A stretch of DNA of 62,966 nt from Pseudovibrio denitrificans JCM 12308 (GTDB lineage: Bacteria > Pseudomonadota > Alphaproteobacteria > Rhizobiales > Stappiaceae). Shown piece after piece: positions 44,657 to 53,115 of this stretch (position 1 is the stretch's first letter; every line of letters starts with the position of its first letter). The notes below the pieces were generated by a model that saw only the letters and a program-made list of their open reading frames with translations, did not search any database and was not told the DNA's origin. The stretch is from contig NZ_BAZK01000028.1 in the NCBI RefSeq assembly GCF_001310815.1, positions 1 through 62,966 of the forward strand. Reading direction: 5' to 3'. Position numbers and translations under genes: made by a program.

Positions 44657-45204
44657 GTACAGTCATCTGAAGATTACTTGAACGTCACCGTCAAGAATGA
44701 CTCAAGTTGCGGAAGTTCGCCAGAGCAGAGTTTGACCTGTCCAACAGATGCTGCGTCCTAAGCTGTTGGAAAACGCAGAGAACTCAGGTCAGCGTGAAGA
44801 TCAGATAAAGGAGGCCTACGAGGATACTGGTGACAGCCAAAGTGCCACAGAAGTCAGTTACCGCACACTGAATAGTCTTGAAAGGAAGTCGACGCATAAT
44901 AACACCCCCAACCTTGGAGAGACCCCACAATCCCTCTCAGATATATTAGAAAGATGCGCTGTAAATAAGTAGACTACATAATGTCGCAGTTGCTTAAGCA
45001 GACATGGTTGTTTGCTTATCTGCGTGAGTTCGTAATTGGTTTAGTTCTCTGAATTTACTAAGGTTTTTCTTCTGGTGTTTTCGCGATATGTGCTTTGGGC
45101 GGGTTTAGGGTGGCAAGCTTGTTAGCTCAGGCGGGCTGTTGTAAATTAATGCAATTCCAAAGGCTGCAAACAGCTAAGAAAAACAAGAATAATTGGAGTG
45201 AGCG
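44657..45204. other. 548-bp gap with little recognisable content
   Basis: Between the divergent hydroxyacid dehydrogenase and GntR genes. Apart from a possible tiny membrane-protein gene at 44784-44897 on the minus strand, no gene, terminator or clear operator is seen. It must hold the promoters of both flanking genes; the last 200 bp are AT-rich. Confidence 0.5.
44784..44897 (-). CDS. Possible 37-residue single-pass membrane peptide
   Basis: ATG at 44897, after a GGGGGTG-rich stretch, encodes 37 residues: a short basic lead (MRRLPFKTIQ) then one hydrophobic helix of about 20 residues (LAVTSILVGLLYLIFTLT at the end). Positive-inside basic residues followed by one helix is typical of real small membrane proteins, but the length is so short that chance is possible. 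No family recognised. Confidence 0.3.
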   Translation of the reverse strand: MRRLPFKTIQCAVTDFCGTLAVTSILVGLLYLIFTLT

Positions 45205-45897
45205 GTGGCCCGTCCAGCAAACCTCTCGAATGCGGTTTACGACAAGATGAAAGAAGCTGTCGATTCCGGAGAATTTCCGGAAGGCTTGAAGCTTCCGACT
45301 GAAAACGCGCTTTGTGAGCGGTACGGTGTCTCGCGGCCTGTTGTGCGCGGTGCGATGGAGCGTCTGCGCAAGGAAGGCTACATCAAGACTGTGCGTGGTT
45401 CTGGCAGCTTTGTCATCAAAGAGCACGTCACTCCAACCCCATTTGCTCCAACCCTTGGTGAGTTCGCGATCTCTGGCATAGGTGATGTCATCCAATGTCA
45501 GGAAACCCGTATGGCGTTTGAAGGTGAGATGGCGGCACTGGCTGCTGAACGCTGGACAGACGAGGAAATGGAAGAGCTAGATGCTGCACTGGCGCAGATC
45601 CATAGCGATGGCTTGGACTCTGTCGGCACCATTGATGGTGATATGCGGTTCCATGCTGCAGTGGTGAAGGCAGCGAAAAATGAATATGCGGCTGCAGTTT
45701 ATGAGCTGATGAAGCCGCAGATCCTCGTGGGCATGAACATGAGCAAGGGGCTTTACCCGCTGCTGCCGGAATTTGCGCGTCGTCATGGCATTGAAGAGCA
45801 CAAGGCCATTCTGGATGCGATCCGCGCGCGGGATGTGGAAGGTGCGCGCCGGGAAATGCGCAATCACATCGGTTTCTTTGGCGATCAGTTCAAATAG
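45205..45897 (+). CDS. GntR/FadR-family regulator of sugar-acid genes
   Basis: 230 residues, GTG start at 45205 with TTGGAG upstream. N-terminal GntR winged helix (VYDKMKEAVDSGEFPEGLKLPTEN, CERYGVSRPVVRGAMERLRKEGY) and C-terminal FCD domain with metal-binding Asp/His residues (ETRMAFEGEMAALAAERWT, DMRFHAAVVKAAKNEY, HKAILDAIRARDVEGARREM). FadR-subfamily members often sense sugar acids such as galactonate or glucuronate. Convergent with the KDG-type kinase. Two TGGT-N2-ACCA-type dyads between kinase and peptidase genes are its probable targets. Confidence 0.9.
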   Translation: MARPANLSNAVYDKMKEAVDSGEFPEGLKLPTENALCERYGVSRPVVRGAMERLRKEGYIKTVRGSGSFVIKEHVTPTPFAPTLGEFAISGIGDVIQCQETRMAFEGEMAALAAERWTDEEMEELDAALAQIHSDGLDSVGTIDGDMRFHAAVVKAAKNEYAAAVYELMKPQILVGMNMSKGLYPLLPEFARRHGIEEHKAILDAIRARDVEGARREMRNHIGFFGDQFK

Positions 45898-45900
45898 AAA

Positions 45901-45930
45901 AAGGCCCGCTGTTTTAGAGCGAGCCTTCTC
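45901..45930. terminator. Terminator between GntR and kinase genes
   Basis: Stem AAGGC(c)CGCT with AGCG(a)GCCTT (45901-45910 with 45918-45927), one internal mismatch, followed by CTC. A-run on the left flank makes it usable from the minus strand as well. Confidence 0.55.
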
Positions 45931-45943
45931 TCATACTTGCCTA

Positions 45944-46879
45944 TCAGATATCCCGAGCCTTCATGAAGGTCTCGACCTGATCCCGTGTTGGGATTGGAGC
46001 AACTGCGCCATAGCCCTGAGTGGTCAGTGCTGCTGCGGCGTTGGCGTATTTGAGGCTGTCTTCCAGTGACTTGCCTGCCACTACGTTGGTGAAGAATGAG
46101 CCGGAGAAACAGTCGCCAGCGCCTGTTGCATCGATAGCTTCAACCGGATTACCGGCCACGCGCTTTCTCTCAGATGCAGTGGCGTACATGGCGCCTTCTT
46201 TGCCCAGCTTCAGGATTACGTTCTTTGAGCCGAGGTTGAGGTAGAAGTCGCAGATTTTGTCTGGGTCAGACAGGCCGGTCAGCACCTCGGCTTCATCAAC
46301 GCTTGGCATGATGAAATCAACGAGGCGAGCGGTTTCGTGGATGATGCCGCGGGCGCGGTTCAGATCCCACAGTTTGAGACGCAGGTTGGTGTCGAAAGAG
46401 GTGAGCGTACCTCCTTCTTTTGCAATCTCGATGCCTTTGAATACGCTGTCGCAAGAACTGGTGGAGATGGCCTGTGTGATTGCGGTGACGTGGAACAGCT
46501 TCGCTGCGCGGATTGCATCTGCTGGCAGCTGCTCTGGTGTGATCTGCGATGCGGCGGAGCCTTTGCGGGCAAAGCTGAAGTGGTGACCTTGCTCGTCGTG
46601 AGAGATGAAGTAAATACCGGTTGGCGCAATGGCGTTGCGTTCAATAAGGTGCGTCTGGACGCCTTCTTTCTCCCAAAGATCAATGAACTTGTTGCCGAAA
46701 ACATCATTGCCCAGATGGGTCAGAATCGCGACGCTAGCGCCCTGACGGGCAGCGCAGCATGCGAAGTTTGAGGCATCACCACCGAAGCCGGAGAGATAGT
46801 CCGGGCCTTCACCGCTGTATTCCTTGACCTGATTGAACTCGAACAACGGCTCCCCAAAGCTGATGATTTCTGCGGTCAT
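45944..46879 (-). CDS. kdgK: PfkB-family sugar kinase, predicted 2-keto-3-deoxygluconate kinase
   Basis: 311 residues from the ATG at 46879 (GAGGA upstream; an earlier ATG at 46897 is possible). PfkB/ribokinase motifs: GGDASNFACCAARQGASVAILTHLGND (motif 1) and AIDATGAGDCFSGSF (motif 2, catalytic Asp and anion hole). The sequence type (LFEFNQV, FDTNLRLKLW, MPSVDEAEVLTG) fits 2-keto-3-deoxygluconate kinases, which feed KDPG to the Entner-Doudoroff aldolase. Fructokinase-like activity is the alternative. Divergent from the S58 peptidase gene. Confidence 0.82.
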   Translation of the reverse strand: MTAEIISFGEPLFEFNQVKEYSGEGPDYLSGFGGDASNFACCAARQGASVAILTHLGNDVFGNKFIDLWEKEGVQTHLIERNAIAPTGIYFISHDEQGHHFSFARKGSAASQITPEQLPADAIRAAKLFHVTAITQAISTSSCDSVFKGIEIAKEGGTLTSFDTNLRLKLWDLNRARGIIHETARLVDFIMPSVDEAEVLTGLSDPDKICDFYLNLGSKNVILKLGKEGAMYATASERKRVAGNPVEAIDATGAGDCFSGSFFTNVVAGKSLEDSLKYANAAAALTTQGYGAVAPIPTRDQVETFMKARDI

Positions 46880-47007
46880 TTTGTCCTCATTGTTCAAAGT
46901 GTATCAGGCAGCATGCGTCACTTTTGGCCAGTCCTATCAGTTTCCTGCAGCCGGAGCGGTTGATATGATGCAGGAAAGATTCTGATGCTTGGAATGTGGT
47001 GACAGCT

Positions 47008-47022
47008 AATTGGTAGACCATT
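47008..47022. promoter_or_regulatory. GntR-type operator 1
   Basis: AATTGGTAGACCATT: TGGT-ag-ACCA dyad with AT flanks, matching the UxuR/FadR-type GntR consensus (AATTGGTATACCAATT). It lies 129 bp upstream of the kinase start, in the kinase/peptidase divergent region. Confidence 0.6.
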
Positions 47023-47150
47023 TTCCGATATTTCGGGGTATTTTGCAATTAGCTGCTTACACTTATTTTCGTTGATTTTATTGAAATTCTTGATGAGTTA
47101 AAACGGGAAAACCATCGGATATATACAGGGAGGTTATACTGGAGGTGAAA

Positions 47151-47164
47151 TTGGTCGGCCAATA
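47151..47164. promoter_or_regulatory. GntR-type operator 2
   Basis: ATTGG-tcgg-CCAAT, a 5-bp perfect inverted repeat with the same TTGGT core as operator 1, 118 bp upstream of the peptidase start. Confidence 0.55.
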
Positions 47165-47281
47165 TTAAGGCGGATCTTTCCTGAAATAAGCCACCATTTG
47201 CCTTGGTGGCGTTGTTTGCTGATTAACTATGAAATAGGACTGGTACACCTGAGTGGAATACGATTTGTGCCAGAGGTTGGA

Positions 47282-48325
47282 ATGTTTCAGAAAATCAATA
47301 TTGGGTCTTTGCCAAAGGGTCAGCGGAACACAATCTGTGATGTTCCGGGTGTCAAAGTTGGGCACGTGACGCTTTCAGATGGAGACTGTCAGACTGGCGT
47401 GACAGCAATTACCACTCACAATGAGAACGCCTTTAACCTGAGAACCCGCGCGGCTTCCCATGTTTTCAATGGGTTCGGCAAGAGTGTCGGACTGGTGCAG
47501 GTTGAGGAACTGGGAGAGCTGGAAACACCTATTCTGCTGACCAACACGCTGAGTGTTGGTGCGGTGAGTGAGGGGCTTATCCAGCATACGCTGGCAGAAA
47601 CGCCAGACATCGATTTCGTGATGGGCACCATCAACCCTGTTGTGTTTGAGTGTAATGATGCTTTTCTGAACAAGATCAGTGCGTTGTATGTTCGTCCAAA
47701 CCATGCTCTGGAGGCGATTTCTGCAGTTTCTGAGGAGTTTGAACAGGGTGCAGTTGGTGCAGGACGCGGCATGTCCTGTTATGGGCTGAAGGGGGGCATC
47801 GGGAGTGCCTCTCGTCAGGTGAAACTGGGCAATAAAGAGTACCATGTGGGTGCTCTGGTGCTTTCCAATATGGGCCGCATGCCGGACTTTACATTGGCTG
47901 GACGACACATTGGTCCTCAGATTGAAGAGAAGCTGGCACGTGATGAGAGTGGGCCTGAGAAAGGTTCCATCATCATGATCGTTGGAACGGATCTGCCACT
48001 GAGCGAACGACAGCTGAAGCGAGTAGCCAGACGCACATCCGTAGGACTTGCACGAACTGGTTCATTCCTTGGTCATGGAAGTGGCGATATAGCTTTAGCG
48101 TTCACAACTGCGGATCCGGTGGACATTAAGAGCAGAAAACGTACGCATTCGGTGGAACAAATGGATGAGCGGCGAATTGACAGAGTGTTTAGAGCAGCAG
48201 CAGAAGCTACAGAAGAAGCAATCGTCAATTCAATGTTGAATGCAGAACGCGTGACGGGTCGTGATGGCAACACACGCTATGCACTGGGAGATTTTGGCGA
48301 GTTAATGGGGGATGCAAATGAATAA
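47282..48325 (+). CDS. P1/S58-family peptidase (DmpA-like aminopeptidase)
   Basis: 347 residues from the ATG at 47282, just after GAGGTTGGA. DmpA/BapA-type N-terminal-nucleophile hydrolase: ICDVPGVKVGHVTLSDGD, LLTNTLSVGAVSEGL, GTINPVVFECNDAFLN, GAVGAGRGMSCYGLKGGIGSASR and IIMIVGTDLPLSERQLKRVARR. In DmpA the chain is self-cleaved before a Ser that becomes the nucleophile. Family enzymes release N-terminal D- or beta-amino acids. The next gene (kinase) starts inside its last codons. Control by the sugar-acid GntR would be unexpected and may mean its real substrate is an amide-linked sugar or beta-amino compound. Confidence 0.85.
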   Translation: MFQKINIGSLPKGQRNTICDVPGVKVGHVTLSDGDCQTGVTAITTHNENAFNLRTRAASHVFNGFGKSVGLVQVEELGELETPILLTNTLSVGAVSEGLIQHTLAETPDIDFVMGTINPVVFECNDAFLNKISALYVRPNHALEAISAVSEEFEQGAVGAGRGMSCYGLKGGIGSASRQVKLGNKEYHVGALVLSNMGRMPDFTLAGRHIGPQIEEKLARDESGPEKGSIIMIVGTDLPLSERQLKRVARRTSVGLARTGSFLGHGSGDIALAFTTADPVDIKSRKRTHSVEQMDERRIDRVFRAAAEATEEAIVNSMLNAERVTGRDGNTRYALGDFGELMGDANE

Positions 48326-49271
48326 GCAGGAAATCAAGCTCCTTGATGAAGCTTTTGCCTTGCCGGAAAACACCAAGTGGTCCTCTTTTGGAGAAGGCCA
48401 TGCCAATGAAACATGGTTGGGAGAGATAGATGGTGACGAGCCTGTGGTTCTTCGTCGTCACAATCCAAACAGAACCGAAGAGCAGATCCTCTCCGAGTTC
48501 AAATGTCTGGACCTGCTTCATGATCTGATTGGCTATGAGGTTCCGAAGGCGCTTTATGGTGTTAATCAGGAACGTGTGACTGAGGTTGAGGGCGCTCACT
48601 ATTCCGTCTTTGAATTGATTGAAGGTGCGACACCGCCGCTGGACAAGGTTGAGACCTGCAAGCAAAGCGGTCAGGCTCTGGCAAATCTGCACATCAAGCT
48701 TTGGGAGGAGCGGGATGCGTTTAAATTTGCAGAGGAAGAACGTCCGGGTGTCAGCAAGGAGACGTTGAAATCTGGCGCTGCGTTGCTGGAAGCGCTTTCT
48801 GGGATGGAAGCTTCCAAGAACATCGATGGCAAGTACCTGACTTCTGAGTACTGGACTGATGTGGAGGCATCACTGAATGATGCTCTTGGTGCGCTGGCGA
48901 AGCTGAGCGAGACCAAACATCTGATCCATGGTGATTTTGGCCCACCGAACACGCTGATCAGCGAGAACTCTGGTGAGCTGGTTGGTATTCTGGATTGGGA
49001 TGAATGCCGTTGGGATTTGCCAGTTTACGATGTGGCTGGCGTTTATCCGTTCCTTTGTGAGATCGACAAGTCGCTGGGCGAAGCTTTTGTTGATGCTTAC
49101 TTTGCAGGGCTTAAAGGCTCGTCTCACCCATTGGCAGCACGGGAGAATGAAACTCGTGATCTGATGGGGGCCGTGCAATACGTTGCGACTTACAAAGAGT
49201 TTGAGCTGATGGTTGAGAACCATCTTGATGAGCCAGACTATCTGGCGCAGCTGTTGGAACAGCTGGCCTGA
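48318..49271 (+). CDS. APH-fold phosphotransferase (homoserine-kinase-like)
   Basis: 317 residues from the ATG at 48318, six bases after GGGGGA and overlapping the peptidase gene by 8 bases, so the two are coupled. Protein-kinase-like/aminoglycoside phosphotransferase fold: ATP loop LGEIDGDEPVVLRRHN, catalytic loop HLIHGDFGPPNTLI and metal-binding Asp in GILDWDECRWDLPVYD. Such proteins phosphorylate choline, homoserine, amino sugars or hydroxylated amino acids. With an S58 peptidase in the same operon, an amino alcohol or hydroxy-amino-acid released by the peptidase is a possible substrate. Confidence 0.83.
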   Translation: MNKQEIKLLDEAFALPENTKWSSFGEGHANETWLGEIDGDEPVVLRRHNPNRTEEQILSEFKCLDLLHDLIGYEVPKALYGVNQERVTEVEGAHYSVFELIEGATPPLDKVETCKQSGQALANLHIKLWEERDAFKFAEEERPGVSKETLKSGAALLEALSGMEASKNIDGKYLTSEYWTDVEASLNDALGALAKLSETKHLIHGDFGPPNTLISENSGELVGILDWDECRWDLPVYDVAGVYPFLCEIDKSLGEAFVDAYFAGLKGSSHPLAARENETRDLMGAVQYVATYKEFELMVENHLDEPDYLAQLLEQLA

Positions 49272-49351
49272 TACTCAAAGATCCTCTCTCACGGGTTTGT
49301 TTGGGGCATATCCTTTTCCGAAAACCGGTTTCCACTTTTCGGGGATGTGCT

Positions 49352-50728
49352 CTATCCGTGAGAGAAGCTTGGTCCGGCCTCGGACCATTTGATGTTGTTT
49401 TTGTCCAGATAGTTCAGGGCTTTCTTGATGTCCCAGTAGAGCTGCTCGACGGCATCGTGAGAAACGCCGTGGCGGATCATGACGCGCTGGACAACCGTAT
49501 CTTCCATATCTGATGGCAGCGGATAAGATGCGATTTGCCATCCATTCATGCGCACGCGCTCTGAAAGATCGTAGAGCGTGTAGTGAGCTTTGTCCGGATG
49601 TTTGAGGCGATAGCACACGCAGGGCAGGGCGCCGTTGCCGTCGTAAAGGATATCCAGCTCAGGAAGCTCCGCCAGCTTCTCCGCCAGATACTGTGCGTTC
49701 TCTGCGCAGGCGGACTGGATGTCCCGGTAGCCATCCCAACCTAACCGCATGAAGTTGTAATACTGGATGACGATCTGTCCGCCGGGGCGAGAGAAGTTCA
49801 GTGCGAAGGTTGGCATGTTGCCGCCCAGATAATCGACGTTGAACACCAGATCAGACGGCAGCTCTTTCTTATCGCGCCAGATTACCCAGCCCACTCCCAG
49901 AGGTGCGAGGCCGAACTTGTGGCCGGAGGCGTTGATGGATTTCACGCGGTCGAGGCGGAAATCCCACAGCAGTTCTGGATGCAGGAAAGGCGCGACGAAG
50001 CCACCGGATGCGGCATCCACGTGGACCGGGATGTCCAGACCGGTTTCGGTTTGAAGTCTATCCAGCTCCTGGCAAATCTCTTTGACAGGTTCGTAAACGC
50101 CAGTGAAGGTCACGCCCAATGTGGGGACGACGCAGATTGTGTTTTCGTCCACGTAGTCTTTCAACTGCTCAGGCCGCATATGCAGGGAGCCTTCGCTGAG
50201 CGGGATCTGGCGCAGTTCCACATCAAAGTACTTTGCAAACTTATGCCAGCACACCTGAACAGGGCCACACACCATATTGGGTTTGTCGTGGGGTTTGCCT
50301 TCCTTTTTGCGGCGGTCTCTCCATGCCCATTTCAAGGCAAGGCCGCCCAGCATGGCAGCTTCTGAGGAGCCGGTTGTGGAGCAGCCGATCGTTTCTTCGG
50401 CTTCCGGCGAGTTCCAGAGGCTAGCGATGATGTGCACGCAGCGAGCTTCAATCTCTGCCGTTTGCGGGTACTCATCCTTATCGATCATGTTCTTGTCGAT
50501 ACAATCAGCCATGAGTTTGTGGACTTCATCCTCCACCCATGTGGTGCAGAACGTGGCAAGGTTCTGCCGCGCGTTGCCATCCAGATACAGCTCGTCCCGC
50601 ACAAGATTGTAGGCTTCCTCCGGGCTCACTCCGGTTTCCGGAATGCGGGCTTTGGCTAAGCCTTCAACGGCGCGGGCCGTGGCGTAGATGTCGGGACTTT
50701 CGCTGGCACATGTCTTCCACAATGGCAT
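49352..50728 (-). CDS. gadB: Glutamate decarboxylase
   Basis: 458 residues from the ATG at 50728 (GGAG upstream). PLP group II decarboxylase: HVDAASGGFVAPF (D238 stacking on PLP) and SINASGHKFGLAPLGVGWVIW with Schiff-base K271, close to K276 of E. coli GadB. N-terminal GNARQNLATFCTTW and IGCSTTGSSEAAMLGG are also typical. It turns glutamate into GABA and CO2, consuming a proton. No antiporter gene (gadC) lies alongside; a GABA-making role in acid tolerance or metabolism is likely. Confidence 0.93.
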   Translation of the reverse strand: MPLWKTCASESPDIYATARAVEGLAKARIPETGVSPEEAYNLVRDELYLDGNARQNLATFCTTWVEDEVHKLMADCIDKNMIDKDEYPQTAEIEARCVHIIASLWNSPEAEETIGCSTTGSSEAAMLGGLALKWAWRDRRKKEGKPHDKPNMVCGPVQVCWHKFAKYFDVELRQIPLSEGSLHMRPEQLKDYVDENTICVVPTLGVTFTGVYEPVKEICQELDRLQTETGLDIPVHVDAASGGFVAPFLHPELLWDFRLDRVKSINASGHKFGLAPLGVGWVIWRDKKELPSDLVFNVDYLGGNMPTFALNFSRPGGQIVIQYYNFMRLGWDGYRDIQSACAENAQYLAEKLAELPELDILYDGNGALPCVCYRLKHPDKAHYTLYDLSERVRMNGWQIASYPLPSDMEDTVVQRVMIRHGVSHDAVEQLYWDIKKALNYLDKNNIKWSEAGPSFSHG

Positions 50729-50907
50729 GGGGTTGCTCCGAAATTGATAGGCTGATGCAACCCTAGCGACAGTGCCTGAATTCCGCGTAAGTTTCACAAG
50801 TTCAATTTGGAGTGTCCTGTTGACCTTTTTAAGAAAACGAGGGCGTTTCAGGTCAGCTTCGTTTATTACTCATTGACGTTTGAGAAAGTTATTACAGGTG
50901 GTCTGGA

Positions 50908-52016
50908 ATGGATTGGTCTCCGCAACAAGATGATGCACTCACTGAAGTGGCGCGCTGGGCACGCTCTCACGGGCCGCAGGTGTTTCGCTTGTTTGGATAT
51001 GCCGGAACCGGAAAGACCACGCTGCTCGCCATTTGGCAGAGGGTTTGGATGGCGAAGTTGCCTTTGGTGCGTTCACCGGTAAGGCTGCGCACGTTCTGCG
51101 CCAAAAGGGCTGTGCGGATGCGTCGACCATCCACTCGTTAATCTATCGCCCCAAGGGGACGAAGAAGGATGATGAAGACGAGGATGAAAGCCCTCAGTTC
51201 GCTATCAACCGCGATAGTCCTGCTGCCAAGGTGGATCTGATCATCATCGATGAATGTTCCATGGTGGATGAAGAGCTGGGCCGCGATCTGCTTTCCTTTG
51301 GCAAAAAGGTGCTGGTGCTGGGTGACCCTGCACAGTTGCCACCTGTGCGTGGTGGTGGTTTCTTCACTGAGGCAGAGCCGGACATCATGCTCACCGAGGT
51401 TCACCGTCAGGCGAAAGACAATCCGATCGTGCGCATGTCCATGGACATTCGTGATGGGGAAGAGCTGGACTTTGGCCAGTACGGTGACAGCGCTGTGATT
51501 TCCCGCCGGGAGATCGACAAGGAGCGCATCCTTGCCTCTGATCAGGTACTGGTTGGCACCAACAAGACGCGCCGCCTTTACAATGGCCGTATCCGTGACC
51601 TGAAAGGCTTCACCACGCAGATGCCGTCTGTCGGTGACAAGCTGGTGTGCCTGCGCAATGACAAGACCAAGGGCTTGCTGAATGGTGGCCTTTGGGAAGT
51701 CTCCCGCCTGCGTCCGCCACGTGGCAACACGCTGCGCTTTGACGTGATTTCAGAGGATGATTTTTCCAAGAAAGCCGTGAAGGTGAAGGTGCTGCCGGCG
51801 ATGTTTGAAGAGGGCAGCGAGCAGCTCCCTTACGCCATCCGCCGCCGTGCTGATGAGTTCGACTACGGCTACGCGCTGACCGTGCATAAATCTCAGGGTT
51901 CTCAATGGGATGATGTGGTGCTGTTCGACGAAAGCTGGGCCTTCCGCGAGCACAAAACCCGCTGGCTCTACACCGCTGTGACACGTGCTGCGAAGAAGAT
52001 TACAGTGGTGCGGTGA
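50908..52016 (+). pseudogene. RecD-like ATP-dependent helicase/exonuclease (AAA_30/UvrD_C_2), frameshifted
   Basis: A superfamily 1 helicase of about 370 residues split by one base. First frame: MDWSPQQDDALTEVARW and Walker A FGYAGTGKTT. After the break at 51021-51030: GEVAFGAFTGKAAHVLRQKG, Walker B LIIIDECSMVDEEL, motif III VLGDPAQLPPVRGGG, VHRQA, and the C-terminal YGYALTVHKSQGSQWDDVVLFDE plus RWLYTAVTRA. Adding one base (for example a G to CTGCTC) restores TLARHLAEGLDGE. No N-terminal RecD regulatory domain, so this is the compact stand-alone form found in many alphaproteobacteria and phages. Role presumably in DNA repair. Confidence 0.83.
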
Positions 52017-52084
52017 GAGGCGATGCTGTGTCAATGATTGCAGACCTGCATTCTGGCCGCGTCATCGCCTCACGATAAGGCACC

Positions 52085-52507
52085 CTAAAGAAGATAGTTC
52101 GACAGTTCCTGACGGATGTCATCTTCGAACTTCTTTGCTTTGTTTGTAGTCAGGTCGATCTGAACCATGGTGGTTTTGGCTGAAGCGGCGATTTCGTTGT
52201 TTTGGATGACGAGTTGCTGAAGTTCCAGTGAGCTTCCGCCAATTCTGGAGATGCCGGTGTAGATCTGCACTTCTCCGGGCCAGAAAACTGGGCGCAGGAA
52301 ATCCATGTTGAGGTTCGCCAGGGCGAAGCCGCTGGTTTTGGTGAACAGGTTTAGCTTCTCATGGATGAACAGTTCGGTACGCCCGGTTTCTAAGAATGTG
52401 CTGAACACGGCATTGTTGACATGGCCCTGGCTGTCCGCATCGCAATAGCGGAGCTTGTCCGTGGTCACTGAAGCGTACTTCTCTAGATCACTCTTAGAAA
52501 CTGCCAT
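52085..52507 (-). CDS. 4HBT-family acyl-CoA thioesterase
   Basis: 140 residues. Hot-dog fold thioesterase with the Asp motif RYCDADSQGHVNNAVFSTFLE (nucleophile/base Asp) and later strands ANLNMDFLRPVFWPGEVQIYTGISRIG. Members hydrolyse 4-hydroxybenzoyl-CoA, short acyl-CoAs and branched acyl-CoAs. Monocistronic. Confidence 0.87.
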   Translation of the reverse strand: MAVSKSDLEKYASVTTDKLRYCDADSQGHVNNAVFSTFLETGRTELFIHEKLNLFTKTSGFALANLNMDFLRPVFWPGEVQIYTGISRIGGSSLELQQLVIQNNEIAASAKTTMVQIDLTTNKAKKFEDDIRQELSNYLL

Positions 52508-52699
52508 GCTTATGCTCCATTCCGTCTGGGGTATTGTACCCGTGATTCAAATGCTGCTGATGGTATAGGTGTGCCAGCTGCTCGCCAAGCTCAGAAGCCT
52601 ATGCAAAAAATGGCAGTGATATTTTCTTTGGCTTTTTGCGTAAGTCGATAATTTATTGAGATCGCTGCTAGGCCGCTTTTGTGCTGTTGAGCGCTCTCT

Positions 52700-53039
52700 C
52701 TAAATCGTCGGCACCCATTCCATGGCCCAGTCACCTAGAGGTTCCAGGCGGTTATAGAGTTCCCGGCCTGTGCTGGTCAGGGTGTAGCCGTCTGAGGCTT
52801 TTTCAATGAGACCGACGCTGCGTAGTTCTTTGAGGCGTGTGTTCAGAACGCTTGGTGAGGCAGAGCCGCAATAGGCCTGAAGCTCGCGAAATGTGCGGTT
52901 TTTCTCGCTCAGCCCCCACAGTATGCCCATAGCCCATCGCCTGCTGAGCCAGATCGAACAGGATCATGATCGGTTGCCCGCTTTGGGAGCCGGGTACTGG
53001 TTCGCCATGTTTTGCGACGGGACGGTCTTCTTCACTCAT
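52700..53039 (-). pseudogene. HxlR-family regulator, frameshifted
   Basis: N-terminal frame from 53039 gives a polar lead then QPIMILFDL; the second frame from about 52947 gives GILWGLSEKNRTFRELQAYCGSASPSVLNTRLKELRSVGLIEK and the wing to 52700. Removing one base in the GG of CTGG (plus strand CC at 52949-52950) joins them as FDLLSRRWAMGILWGL, the normal HxlR core, about 112 residues. This is the only break in the window caused by an extra base. It is divergent from the EamA exporter gene, its likely target. Confidence 0.8.
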
Positions 53040-53052
53040 GGTGCATGTTCCT

Positions 53053-53096
53053 TGCTTCTAAAATCGAAGCAGTGTAATGCTTCTAATATAGTAGCA
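53053..53096. promoter_or_regulatory. Paired inverted repeats between HxlR and exporter genes
   Basis: TGCTTC-N7-GAAGCA at 53053-53071 is a perfect 6-bp repeat, and TGCTTCTA-ata-TAGTAGCA at 53078-53096 is a near-perfect 8-bp repeat with the same TGCTTC start. They are 25 bp apart and lie 14-63 bp from the two starts, so a repressor there would cover both promoters. Confidence 0.55.
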
Positions 53097-53115
53097 ATTT
53101 ATCGGATTTCAGAGA

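Larger units (their letters stand above)
46880..47281. promoter_or_regulatory. 402-bp divergent control region
   Basis: No gene is seen in this gap between the kinase (minus) and peptidase (plus) starts. It holds two similar GntR-type dyads, one near each promoter, and is otherwise AT-rich in 47020-47130. Confidence 0.55.

Noticed and set aside
44748..44972. Plus-strand 74-codon frame in the gap before the GntR gene
   Set aside because: No ribosome site, strongly polar low-complexity composition, and the opposite strand holds a better small candidate.
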